Assembly (NCBI RefSeq): GCF_014109725.1
Contig: NZ_CP058554.1
Coordinates: 868,001 to 932,000 of the forward strand
Length of the DNA: 64,000 bases
Origin: Comamonas piscis
GTDB taxonomy: Bacteria; Pseudomonadota; Gammaproteobacteria; Burkholderiales; Burkholderiaceae_C
Reading direction: 5' to 3'
Shown: positions 26,521 through 34,843 of the stretch, piece by piece
Numbering within the stretch: position 1 is the first letter of the stretch
Layout of the letters: each line of letters begins with the position of its first letter
Notes under the pieces: model-generated
The model's database searches: none
What the model was told of the DNA's origin: nothing
What the model saw: only the letters and a program-made list of their open reading frames with translations
Made by a program: the position numbers and the translations under genes

Positions 26521-28077
26521 ATGTCTTTGAAGATGAATGACAAGATGCCCGGTGGCCGCACCCAGCGGCTGGCATGGGCAGCAGCGGGTTTGTGCGCGGC
26601 CGCAGCCTTGGCGGTGGCCCTGCGCCCGCAGGCCAGCGTGGCGCAGACGGCGCCCGCTGAGGCCGCTACAGCGGCGCCTGCGCAAGACCCCAGCGAGATG
26701 ACCGGCGGCGACACCACGGTGTTTGCCACCGGCAAGAACGCGTTCTCGTTTCCTTTTGCCTCCCTGGCCGATGCAGAGCGCACGCGCTTTGTCATCGGCA
26801 ACTCTTTTTTCAAACGCAACTGGGTAGAGGCACCGGCCTCGACCCGGCTGCGCGATGGCCTGGGCCCGCACTTTATTGCCCGCAGCTGCGCGGGCTGCCA
26901 CATCATGGATGGGCGCGGTGAGCCGCCAGAATTCAAGCGCACCTTGGGGCCGGACCCCGAGCCGACGGTAGCGCTGCTGATCCGCCTGTCCGTGCCGGGC
27001 AAGGCCGACCCGCATGTGGGCGTGGTGCCCGAGCCGACCTATGGCGACCAGTTCAACAATGCGGCGGTGCAGGGCGTCAAGCCCGAGGGCATCGTGCGCA
27101 TCCACGGCACGCCCATCAAGGGCCGCTTTGCCGATGGCACGGCCTACGAGCTGATCCAGCCCCGCTACGAATTGACCGACCTGGGCTACGGCCCGATGGC
27201 CAAGGATGTGATGCTGGGCCCGCGCATTGCGCCCCAGGTGGTGGGCGTGGGCCTGATCGAGGCGATTGCCGACGCCGACATCTTCGCCAATGTGCAGGAG
27301 CAGGCGGCGCTGGCCGGCCCCATCAAGGGCCAGGTCAACCGCGTCTGGGATGCCTACGGCCAGCGCGAGGCCATTGGCCGCTTTGGCTGGAAGGCCAACT
27401 CGCCCAGCGTGGCGCACCAGACGGCCAACGCCTTCTCCGGCGATATGGGCATCACCTCGCGCATTTTCCCGAACGAGAACTGCAGCCCGGCGCAAAAGGA
27501 CTGCCTGGCCGCCCCGCATGGCGGCGGTCTGGACAAATCCACCGCCGGCCGCACGGCGGCACAGGCCCGCGCCGATGCGCCCGAGATCGATGACAAGACG
27601 CTCAACGATGTGATCTTCTACCAGGCGACCTTGGCGCCGGCTGCCCGCCGCAACATCAATGACTCGGCCGTCAAGCTGGGCCAGCGGCTGTTTGCGCAGG
27701 CGCAGTGCGCTGTTTGCCACAAGCCCAGCTATGTGACCGGCCCGGGCCCCTTCCCACCGCTGACCGCCAGCAATATTGCTGGCCAAAAGATCTGGCCCTA
27801 CACCGATCTGCTGCTGCATGACATGGGCCCGGCGTTGGCCGATGGGCGGCCGGACTTTCTGGCCAGCGGCCAGCAGTGGCGCACCCCGCCGCTGTGGGGC
27901 ATTGGCCTGATCCAGGATGTAAACGGCCACCAGCGCCTGCTGCACGATGGCCGTGCGCGGGGCGTGCTCGAAGCGATTCTGTGGCATGGCGGCGAGGCCG
28001 AGCAGGCCAAGCAGCAGGTGCTGAATATGGATGCCGCCGAGCGCGAGGCCTTGGTCAAATTTGTGGAGTCGCTATGA
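26521..28077 (+). CDS. Di-haem oxidoreductase (DHOR/thiol oxidoreductase family)
   Basis: A 518-residue c-type cytochrome with an N-terminal export segment (residues about 15-42, ending VAQ). Two haem-binding motifs are visible: CAGCH at 123-127 and CAVCH at 396-400, matching the DHOR family (related to di-haem peroxidases). Family stretches include NSFFKRNW, GLGPHFIARSC, YGDQFNNAAVQG and WRTPPLWGIG. It would act in the periplasm, possibly as a redox partner in iron handling. It is 20 bp downstream of the imelysin gene and overlaps the next gene by the ATGA arrangement at 28074-28077, so the genes are co-translated. Confidence 0.92.
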   Translation: MSLKMNDKMPGGRTQRLAWAAAGLCAAAALAVALRPQASVAQTAPAEAATAAPAQDPSEMTGGDTTVFATGKNAFSFPFASLADAERTRFVIGNSFFKRNWVEAPASTRLRDGLGPHFIARSCAGCHIMDGRGEPPEFKRTLGPDPEPTVALLIRLSVPGKADPHVGVVPEPTYGDQFNNAAVQGVKPEGIVRIHGTPIKGRFADGTAYELIQPRYELTDLGYGPMAKDVMLGPRIAPQVVGVGLIEAIADADIFANVQEQAALAGPIKGQVNRVWDAYGQREAIGRFGWKANSPSVAHQTANAFSGDMGITSRIFPNENCSPAQKDCLAAPHGGGLDKSTAGRTAAQARADAPEIDDKTLNDVIFYQATLAPAARRNINDSAVKLGQRLFAQAQCAVCHKPSYVTGPGPFPPLTASNIAGQKIWPYTDLLLHDMGPALADGRPDFLASGQQWRTPPLWGIGLIQDVNGHQRLLHDGRARGVLEAILWHGGEAEQAKQQVLNMDAAEREALVKFVESL

Positions 28078-29243
28078 CGCAAGTCGGTTTGAAACCTTGG
28101 CCCGCCAAGGCCGCGCAATCCTGGGGCAGGGCTTGCGCCCTGGTGGCCCTGGCCGCCATCGGCAGCGCTGCCCCGTTGGCGCAGGCGGCGGACACCCCCA
28201 TGCCGTACTACACGGCCGCCCAGGCGCTGCAAAGCCTGTATGGCCAGCATCTGCCCGCCCGTGCGGCGGCGTTTGTGCAGGCCGCTGCTGCGCAAGACCA
28301 GGTACTGGCCGGCTTCTGCGCCGGGCCTGCCGCTGCTGCCAAAACTGCGGCGACGGAGCTGCGCGGACAGTGGCAGCGCAGCCATACCGCTTGGCTGCAG
28401 CTGTCCACGCCCAGCGTGGGGCCCTTGGTGGAGCGCCGCTCGCTGCGGCAGATTGATTTCACGCCAATCCGCACGGCACTGATTACCCGCGCCGTCAAAA
28501 AAGGCCCGCAGACCGCCGCCGATATGGAGCTGGTGGGCACGCCCGCCAAGGGCTTTGGTGCGCTGGACTGGCTGCTGAGCCAGGGCTTGCAACCGGCAAC
28601 CCCTGAATGCGCGTTTGCGCTGCAGGTGGCCAAGGCGATCAGCGCCGAAGCGCAAAGCTTGCAGACCGCGCTGGATCCCTTGCGCAGCAAGACCTGGAGC
28701 GTCGAAGGCTCGGAGACCGAGCCCGAGGATGTCGCCAGCCCCGGTGCCAAGGAAACCGGCGCAGCCATTGAGGAGTGGATCAACCAGTGGCTGGGTGGCC
28801 TGGAGCGCCTGCGCTGGGCGCAGATGGAAAAGCCGGTCAAGGTGGTGGAGGGCAGCAACAAGGCGCCCGCCTTTGCACGCATTGCCATGGCACACAACTG
28901 GCGCGAGTGGCAAACCCAGTGGCAGGCATTGCATGCCCAGGCTTTGCTGACCCCCGCCCAGCGCCAGCAGCCGCCCGTGCCCGGCAAGGACCTGATCTCG
29001 ATCGAGGCTTTGCTGCTCAGCAAGGGCCATATCGCCCTGGCACAGCGCTGGCGCGAGGCCATTGGCGTGGTGGATGCCGCCATGCCGGCCCCCGGCAAGG
29101 CGCCAGCCAAAGAAGGCGCGCAGGCCAATACCGAGATTCTGGCGCTCGCCACCAAGCTTAAGGGCATCACCGCGCTGTACCAGGCCGAGATTGCGCCAGC
29201 GCTCGATATTCCGCTGGGCTTTAGCGACAGCGATGGCGACTGA
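28074..29243 (+). CDS. Imelysin-like periplasmic protein with degenerate metal motif
   Basis: A 389-residue exported protein (signal peptide to about AQA-A near residue 39) of the imelysin family, paralogous to the product at 25298 but divergent. At the place of the family's GxHxxE motif it reads GFGALD (160-165) within AKGFGALDWLLSQG: the His is replaced by Gly and the Glu by Asp. It may therefore have lost metal binding and act as a partner of the intact paralogue. Its start overlaps the stop of the di-haem gene. Assignment rests on operon position and the conserved helical pattern, so the family is likely and the role inferred. Confidence 0.85.
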   Translation: MTQVGLKPWPAKAAQSWGRACALVALAAIGSAAPLAQAADTPMPYYTAAQALQSLYGQHLPARAAAFVQAAAAQDQVLAGFCAGPAAAAKTAATELRGQWQRSHTAWLQLSTPSVGPLVERRSLRQIDFTPIRTALITRAVKKGPQTAADMELVGTPAKGFGALDWLLSQGLQPATPECAFALQVAKAISAEAQSLQTALDPLRSKTWSVEGSETEPEDVASPGAKETGAAIEEWINQWLGGLERLRWAQMEKPVKVVEGSNKAPAFARIAMAHNWREWQTQWQALHAQALLTPAQRQQPPVPGKDLISIEALLLSKGHIALAQRWREAIGVVDAAMPAPGKAPAKEGAQANTEILALATKLKGITALYQAEIAPALDIPLGFSDSDGD

Positions 29244-29252
29244 GGACAAACT

Positions 29253-30455
29253 GTGACTGTGTTATCCACACCCATCCCCCGGCGCGCGCTGCTGCGTGGG
29301 CTGGGCGCCTCGGCGATGGGGGCGCTGGGCTTGGCCGAGCTGTCCTTTGCCAAAGATGCGGGCAGCATGGCTGGCGTGACCCGGCTGGCAGCCGTATGGC
29401 GCGATGGCCCCAGCGCGATGGCGCAAGACTGGGCCGGTGTGCTGGAGGTGCTGCCCCAGGCCAGCGGCGGCCATGCCTGGCGCATTGCAGCGCGCACCCC
29501 GCTGCCCACACGCGGCCATGGCGTGCAAACCCTGCCGGATGGCCAATTGGTGTTTGCCGCCCGTCGCCCGGGCGATTGGCTGCTGCGCTGGCAGCCCCAG
29601 ACAGACGCGCTGCAATGGGCCTGGATGCAGGAGGACCGCTGCTTTAACGGCCATGTGTCGCTGGCGGCGCCTACAACCGCGCAAGCCCAAGCGGGCGCAG
29701 GCCGCAGCGGCATCCTCTTCACCACCGAAACCGATCTGGAAGACAGCCAGGGCTGCATTGGCCTGCGCGATGCCGTCAGCCTGGAGAAGCGGGCCGAATG
29801 GCGCAGCCATGGCATGGACCCGCATGAGCTGCTGGTGCTGCCTGCTGCGTTGGGCCCGCTGCCGGCGGGCACCTTGGTGGTGGCCAACGGTGGCATCCCC
29901 ACGCAAAGCGAGACGGGCCGCAGCAAGAAATGGCTGGATGCCATGGACCCGTCTCTCGTCGCGCTGCACCCCGCCGACGGCCGTCTGCTGGGCCAGTGGA
30001 AGCTGCCCGACCCGCGCCTGTCGATCCGCCACCTGGCCTGGGATGCCACGCGCCAGCGCCTGGGTATTGCACTGCAGGCCGAGCATGATGACGAACGGCG
30101 CCACAGCGCGCCCATCTTTGCGGTATGGGATGGCCAGCGCCTGCAACTGGCGCAAGACCAGCCGCCGCTGGCCGGTTATGGCGGCAGCGTGGAATGCGCG
30201 CCCCTCGCGCAGGGCGGTTTTGTGGTCAGCTGCCCCAAGTCGGATTGCATGGCCTGGTTTGATGCCCAGGCGCGCTACCTGGGCAGCAGCCCCCAGGGCG
30301 ATGTTTGCCCGGTGGCCCGCGATGGCGCACGACTATGGGCCGGCGGCGGCCATGCCGTAGCCGAGCGAACCAGCCGCAGCAGTGACCAAGCAGTGACCGC
30401 GCTGGATACGGTGACCGGGCTGATGTTCGACAACCACTGGCGCCTGGTCGGTTAA
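29253..30455 (+). CDS. DUF1513 domain protein, Tat-type exported
   Basis: A 400-residue protein of the DUF1513 family, a beta-propeller-like periplasmic protein. The N terminus has a twin-arginine-like signal (RRALLRGLGASAMGALGLA). The family pattern RGHGVQTLPDGQLVFAARRPGDW is present, as is the SHGMDPHELLVLP stretch with conserved His residues and the VANGGI segment. It starts with GTG nine bases after the second imelysin-like gene and closes the iron-related operon. Homologues occupy the same operon position in Pseudomonas. The stop codon lies inside the left end of a 169-bp palindromic element. Confidence 0.88.
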   Translation: MTVLSTPIPRRALLRGLGASAMGALGLAELSFAKDAGSMAGVTRLAAVWRDGPSAMAQDWAGVLEVLPQASGGHAWRIAARTPLPTRGHGVQTLPDGQLVFAARRPGDWLLRWQPQTDALQWAWMQEDRCFNGHVSLAAPTTAQAQAGAGRSGILFTTETDLEDSQGCIGLRDAVSLEKRAEWRSHGMDPHELLVLPAALGPLPAGTLVVANGGIPTQSETGRSKKWLDAMDPSLVALHPADGRLLGQWKLPDPRLSIRHLAWDATRQRLGIALQAEHDDERRHSAPIFAVWDGQRLQLAQDQPPLAGYGGSVECAPLAQGGFVVSCPKSDCMAWFDAQARYLGSSPQGDVCPVARDGARLWAGGGHAVAERTSRSSDQAVTALDTVTGLMFDNHWRLVG

Positions 30456-30620
30456 GGACCCTCTGCAAAACTCCCTGCCGTGGTCTGAACGCGGACTCGG
30501 GCGATCCGCTGCGTTGTCTTCCTTGTCAATAGCTACGGCTATTGACTGCAAAAGACGCCTTGCGGCTCATCCCGATCCGCGTCCATCCCGCTTGGCGAGG
30601 GTTTTGCAGAGCATCCTTAA
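30452..30620. repeat. 169-bp imperfect palindrome (MITE-like)
   Basis: The two halves are inverted copies over almost the full length. TTAAGGACC..CTCTGCAAAAC at the left end matches the complement of GTTTTGCAGAGCATCCTTAA at the right end. The inner arms also match (GCGATCCGC region against GATCCGCG region), and the centre is GTCAATAGC/TACG/GCTATTGAC (30523-30545). It overlaps the TAA of the DUF1513 gene and lies between convergent genes. It has no coding capacity. The shape fits a miniature inverted-repeat element or an intergenic palindrome family; transcribed from either side it would fold into a long hairpin. Confidence 0.8.
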
Positions 30621-30632
30621 GCGTTCTGGCTG

Positions 30633-31346
30633 TTAGTCCGCCGCCTGCCTGCGGCGGCGTGCCATGCCCATGTCAATAGCCAGGCCCGCCGTCCAGCACA
30701 GCCAGCCCGTCCACAAGGTGTGGCTCATGTAATGGGCGCCGCGCATTTGCTGGCCCAGGCCCAGCAGCAGGCCTAGGGCGATGGCGGCGGCCAGCCACCA
30801 GCGGGCGGCACGGGGTGTGTCGCGGGCCAGCGCAAAATAGCCGCCGACAAAGGAAAAGCCCGCTGCCGCATGGCCGGCCGGAAAGCAGTGGCCGGCGCCG
30901 CCGTCGTGCAGGCCCCAGCGCCAGTGCGACACATACTCGGCCACGCCGCCAAAGATCGATAGGTCCCAGGGGCAGCTGGTAGCGCTGCTGCGCTTGAGGA
31001 TGGCCACCACCGCGAGAGAGGCCAGAATGCTGACCAGCAACTGCACCCGGCGGGCGGTGGGCAACTGGCGCAGCAGGCCAAACGGCAGCCAGACGCCCAG
31101 ACTCAGCGCCAGCACTACCACCCAACCCAGGTTGCGCATACCCTGGTGCATATAGGTGACCAGAAAATGGTCATCGCGCAGCGCAAAGCCCTGCGCCGTA
31201 CCCCAGAGGTGGGCCAGTGCCAGGTCACGGCCCCCGGCATCCCAGAGCGCAATCAGCAAAGAACTGAGCACGGTGGCCAGCAGCCAGCGGGGGTTGTACC
31301 AAGGGGCTCGGGTGTCGGTGAACGAGGCGGGGGGGCAAGAGGGCAT
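30633..31346 (-). CDS. PAP2-superfamily membrane phosphatase
   Basis: A 237-residue membrane phosphatase with about five helices. The three PAP2 motifs can be seen but vary. Motif 1 begins with the Lys of LKRSSATSCPWDL, where Cys-Pro stands in place of Arg-Pro. Motif 2 is FPAGHAAAGF, where the classic Ser-Gly-His is Ala-Gly-His. Motif 3 is RGAHYMSHTLWTG. The SCPWDL..FGG form is known in one PAP2 branch acting on lipid phosphates in the inner membrane. Substrate unknown. The start at MPSCPPAS is preferred over 31424. It is divergent from the two-component system, which may control it. Confidence 0.87.
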   Translation of the reverse strand: MPSCPPASFTDTRAPWYNPRWLLATVLSSLLIALWDAGGRDLALAHLWGTAQGFALRDDHFLVTYMHQGMRNLGWVVVLALSLGVWLPFGLLRQLPTARRVQLLVSILASLAVVAILKRSSATSCPWDLSIFGGVAEYVSHWRWGLHDGGAGHCFPAGHAAAGFSFVGGYFALARDTPRAARWWLAAAIALGLLLGLGQQMRGAHYMSHTLWTGWLCWTAGLAIDMGMARRRRQAAD

Positions 31347-31445
31347 CTGGCGATGCTGGGGCTGTAGCCTTAAGGGCTTCTTAATGTCCCAGGCGCATGG
31401 CGCGGGGCATAGGCGCGCAGGCACAAGTCATGCACAATGCCAGCC

Positions 31446-32147
31446 ATGCGCATACTCATGGTGGAAGACGATGCCGGCATTGCAGAGGGCCTGAAGGCCA
31501 ATCTGCAGCAGCGCGGCCATGCGGTGGACTGGTGCTCTACCTTGGCCGAGGCCTGGCGCGCGCTCACCGCCGAGGGCTTTGATGTCGTGCTGCTCGACCT
31601 GGGCCTGCCCGATGGCGATGGCTCGCGCCTATTGCAGCAGCTGCGCAATGCCCCCGCGCCCACGGGCCTGCGCAAGACCCTGCCAGATCCCGCCACCCCC
31701 GTCATCATCCTCACCGCCCGCGATGGCGTGCATGACCGCATTGAAGGCCTGGACCTGGGCGCCGATGACTACCTCTCAAAACCCTTTGATGCCGAAGAAC
31801 TGCAGGCCCGCTTGCGCGCCCTGGTGCGCCGCGCCGCAGGCCGCGCCAATCCGCTGATCCACTACCGCGATCTGGTGCTGGACCCGGCCCAGCACCAGCT
31901 GCGGCTGCGCGACGAGGCCGTTGAACTTTCGCCCCGGGCCTACACCATCTTGCTGATCCTGTTGCAGGCCCAGGGCAGGGTGCTGTCGCGCCAGCAGCTC
32001 GAAGAAAAGCTCTACAGCTTTGATGCCTCGGTCGAGAGCAATGCGGTGGAGGTGCACATCCACCACCTGCGCAAAAAACTCGGTGCCGACTACATCTTGA
32101 CCATGCGCGGCGTGGGCTACTTCATGCCCCAGGACCAGGCACCGTGA
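31446..32147 (+). CDS. OmpR/PhoB-family response regulator
   Basis: A 233-residue DNA-binding response regulator. The receiver domain has the acidic pocket VEDD (7-9), the phosphorylated Asp 51 in VVLLDLGLPDGDG and the conserved Lys in DDYLSKPFD. A short insertion of about ten residues (NAPAPTGLRKTLPDP) precedes the TPVIILTARD strand. The winged-helix domain ends with VEVHIHHLRKKLG and the MRGVGYF wing, the QseB/PmrA type. Its stop overlaps the GTG start of the histidine kinase. An ATG three codons upstream (31437) is also possible. Confidence 0.95.
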   Translation: MRILMVEDDAGIAEGLKANLQQRGHAVDWCSTLAEAWRALTAEGFDVVLLDLGLPDGDGSRLLQQLRNAPAPTGLRKTLPDPATPVIILTARDGVHDRIEGLDLGADDYLSKPFDAEELQARLRALVRRAAGRANPLIHYRDLVLDPAQHQLRLRDEAVELSPRAYTILLILLQAQGRVLSRQQLEEKLYSFDASVESNAVEVHIHHLRKKLGADYILTMRGVGYFMPQDQAP

Positions 32148-33499
32148 ACCTGGCGGCCAAGCCCCCGCGCCTGCCCCAGCTGCGCACCCGGCTGCTGGTC
32201 TGGATTCTGGCGGCGCTGGTCATCGTCTGGGCCAGCTTTGTCTACTGGGCCTACCAAACCGGTATTGAAGAAGCCGATGAGCTGACCGATGGTCACCTGG
32301 CCGGCGTCGCCGCGCTGGTGCTCAATATTCCTTACAGCGCGCAAATCCCGGCGGGCCTGCCGACCGAGCGGGTGGCGCTGCCGGGTCTGCATGCGCATGA
32401 CTACCAGCAGTCGATGAGCCTGCAGGTCTGGAGCGCCGAGGGCGATCTGGTGCTCAATGTCGGCACTGCGCCGCGCCTGCATTTTGCCGATGGGCGCAGT
32501 GGTTTTTTTGATGCGCAGTTGGGCCCCAAGCACGAGGTCTGGCGCACCTTCACCCAGTGGAACACCGAGCACACGCGCAAGGTGGCCGTGCTGGTCAACC
32601 TGCAAGAGCGCGATGACCTGGCCGATGACATCGCAGGGCAGATGATTCTGCCGGGGCTGTGGTTGCTGCCGGTCGTCACCCTGGTGCTGGGTTTCACGAT
32701 ACGCGCCGGCCTCAAGCCCTTGACCCAGCTGTCGCGCGATGTGGAGCAGCTCGAACCCGAGCAGGGCCAGCGCCTTTCCACCGGCCACAACTGGCAGGAG
32801 TTCCGGGCGGTCACCTTGGCGTTCAACAGTTTGCTGGACCGCAATGACGAGGCGATGGAGCGCGAACGCAAGCTGGCCAACCAGATCGCGCATGAGCTGC
32901 GCACGCCGCTGACTTCCATCAGCCTGCATGCACAATCCCTGCAAGGCGGGCTGGACCCCGCCCAGCAGGCGCTGGCGGTGCAGCGCCTGCATGCCGATGC
33001 GCTGCGCGCCGGCCATGTGCTCAACCAGATTCTGGCCTTGGCCCGCAGCAGCCGGGTGGGCTTGACCCAGCAGGCCGCGCCGGTGGACCTGGCGCAGCTG
33101 GCGCGCACAGTGGGCGCCGAGTATGCGCAAGCCGCCTGGCAGCGCGGCGGCAGTGTGGCGGTGGAGATGCCCGAGCAACTGTGGGTGAGCGGCCATGCCG
33201 TGCTGCTGGAGGTGGCCCTGCGCAACCTGGTCGAAAACGCACTGCGCCACACCCCCGAGGGCACGCAGATAGAGATGCAGGGCGGCAGCGAGGGCGGCCG
33301 GTGCTGGCTGCAGGTCTGCGACGATGGCGGCCGCCTGAAGGAGCAAGCCGCGCCCGAGCCGGTGGACAGCCTGCAGCTGGGCCACCAGATCGTGGACCGC
33401 ATCATGGCCTTGCACGGTGGCCGTTTTGACTGCCCCGCCGCTTTGGCGCCCTATACCACTTGCTACCGCCTCGGTATGCCTCTCGCCCAGATGGCCTGA
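32144..33499 (+). CDS. Two-component sensor histidine kinase (QseC/PmrB-like)
   Basis: A 451-residue membrane kinase starting with GTG inside the response-regulator stop. It has TM1 at about 18-37, a periplasmic sensor of about 130 residues, and TM2 at about 168-185. A HAMP-like stretch follows, then the dimerisation box NQIAHELRTPLTS with the phosphorylated His 250. The ATPase domain has the N box LRNLVENALRHTP. The G1 box is reduced to DDGGR and the G2 box to LGHQIV, so the nucleotide lid is short compared with canonical kinases. The stimulus is unknown. It forms a tight pair with the preceding regulator. Confidence 0.93.
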   Translation: MNLAAKPPRLPQLRTRLLVWILAALVIVWASFVYWAYQTGIEEADELTDGHLAGVAALVLNIPYSAQIPAGLPTERVALPGLHAHDYQQSMSLQVWSAEGDLVLNVGTAPRLHFADGRSGFFDAQLGPKHEVWRTFTQWNTEHTRKVAVLVNLQERDDLADDIAGQMILPGLWLLPVVTLVLGFTIRAGLKPLTQLSRDVEQLEPEQGQRLSTGHNWQEFRAVTLAFNSLLDRNDEAMERERKLANQIAHELRTPLTSISLHAQSLQGGLDPAQQALAVQRLHADALRAGHVLNQILALARSSRVGLTQQAAPVDLAQLARTVGAEYAQAAWQRGGSVAVEMPEQLWVSGHAVLLEVALRNLVENALRHTPEGTQIEMQGGSEGGRCWLQVCDDGGRLKEQAAPEPVDSLQLGHQIVDRIMALHGGRFDCPAALAPYTTCYRLGMPLAQMA

Positions 33500-33611
33500 G
33501 CTTGCTAAAATAGGCAGTTACCAAGCGGTTACCATGCCGCCAATATGAATCCAGGGTGTTGCGGCGGCTGCTGCAGCACTCTTTCTTTGCATTAGAACGG
33601 ACCCGACCACC

Positions 33612-34676
33612 ATGCCTTTGATCTCGATGCGCGAAATGCTCGACCATGCCGCCGAAAATGGCTACGGCATCCCTGCCTTTAACGTCAACAACCTGGAACA
33701 AGTCCAGGCGGTGATGTCGGCGGCGGACGAAGTGGGCGCGCCCGTGATTCTGCAAGCCAGCGCCGGCGCCCGCAAGTATGCGGGTGAGCCCTTCATCAAG
33801 CACCTGATCCAGGCCGCAGCCGAGATGTACCCCCACATCCCGCTGGTGATGCACCAGGACCACGGCACCACCCCCGAGATCTGCCAGGGCGCGCTGAACC
33901 TGGGCTTTGGCTCGGTGATGATGGACGGCTCGCTGATGAGCGACGGCAAGACCCCGTCGTCCTTCGACTACAACGTCGATGTGACCCAGAAGGTGGTGGC
34001 CATGGCCCACCAGATCGGTGCCACGGTCGAAGGCGAGCTGGGCTGCCTGGGCAACCTGGAAACCGGTGAAGCCGGCGAAGAAGACGGCATCGGTGCCGTG
34101 GGCAAGCTGGACCACAGCCAGATGCTGACCGACCCGGAAGAAGCCGCGGTGTTCGTCAAGGCCACCCAGCTGGATGCACTGGCCATCGCCATCGGCACCA
34201 GCCACGGCGCCTACAAGTTCAGCCGCAAGCCCACGGGCGACATCCTGGCGATCTCCCGCGTCAAGGAAATCCATGCACGCATCCCCAACACCCACCTGGT
34301 GATGCATGGCTCCTCGTCGGTACCCCAGGATCTGCTGGCCATCATCAACCAGTACGGCGGCAAGATGAAGGAAACCTACGGCGTGCCGGTCGAGGAAATC
34401 CAGGAAGCCATCAAGTTCGGCGTGCGCAAGATCAATATCGACACCGATATCCGCTTGGCGATGACCGGCGCGGTGCGCAAGTTCCTGGCCGAGAACCCCG
34501 ACAAGTTTGACGCCCGCGAATGGCTCAAGCCTGCGCGTGAAGCTGCCAAGATCATCTGCAAGGCCCGTTACGTCGAGTTCGGCTGCGAAGGCCAGGGCGG
34601 CAAGATCAAAGGCTACAGCCTGGAGCAGATGGCCAAGAAGTACAGCGCTGGCGATCTGGCCCAGCTGGTCAAGTAA
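33612..34676 (+). CDS. fba: Class II fructose-bisphosphate aldolase
   Basis: A 354-residue zinc-dependent aldolase of the Calvin-cycle/betaproteobacterial subtype, which interconverts fructose 1,6-bisphosphate with the two triose phosphates. Marks are IPAFNVNNLEQVQAVM at the start, the metal/substrate motif VMHQDHGT, the strand VMMDGSLM, TVEGELGCLG and IGTSHGAYKF with zinc ligands, MHGSSSVP, and the phosphate-binding RKINIDTDIRLA. Length and motifs are complete. It is followed by a terminator, and no Calvin-cycle gene is in the window, so it most likely serves glycolysis and gluconeogenesis. Confidence 0.97.
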   Translation: MPLISMREMLDHAAENGYGIPAFNVNNLEQVQAVMSAADEVGAPVILQASAGARKYAGEPFIKHLIQAAAEMYPHIPLVMHQDHGTTPEICQGALNLGFGSVMMDGSLMSDGKTPSSFDYNVDVTQKVVAMAHQIGATVEGELGCLGNLETGEAGEEDGIGAVGKLDHSQMLTDPEEAAVFVKATQLDALAIAIGTSHGAYKFSRKPTGDILAISRVKEIHARIPNTHLVMHGSSSVPQDLLAIINQYGGKMKETYGVPVEEIQEAIKFGVRKINIDTDIRLAMTGAVRKFLAENPDKFDAREWLKPAREAAKIICKARYVEFGCEGQGGKIKGYSLEQMAKKYSAGDLAQLVK

Positions 34677-34715
34677 ATCTACCTGCCTCGCCAGTGCCTT
34701 AGTCGCTGGCCTCCA

Positions 34716-34752
34716 AAGCCTGCAAAGCTTGCGCATTGCAGGCTTTTGCTTT
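34716..34752 (+). terminator. Intrinsic terminator after fba
   Basis: AAGCCTGCAA (34716-34725) pairs with TTGCAGGCTT (34736-34745), a perfect 10-bp stem with a 10-nt loop, followed by TTGCTTT. It lies 40 bp past the fba stop. Confidence 0.85.
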
Positions 34753-34843
34753 GGGCCTACGCCATCTGGCGATACCCGCACACGCGCACTGCGGCCCGTG
34801 TTTTTGCACAATGCCATCCATAGCAAACATAGGAGCGCACAGC

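Noticed and set aside
28074..29243. Second imelysin-like gene as a pseudogene
   Set aside because: The frame is intact, has a signal peptide and is translationally coupled, so loss of the motif is more likely functional divergence.
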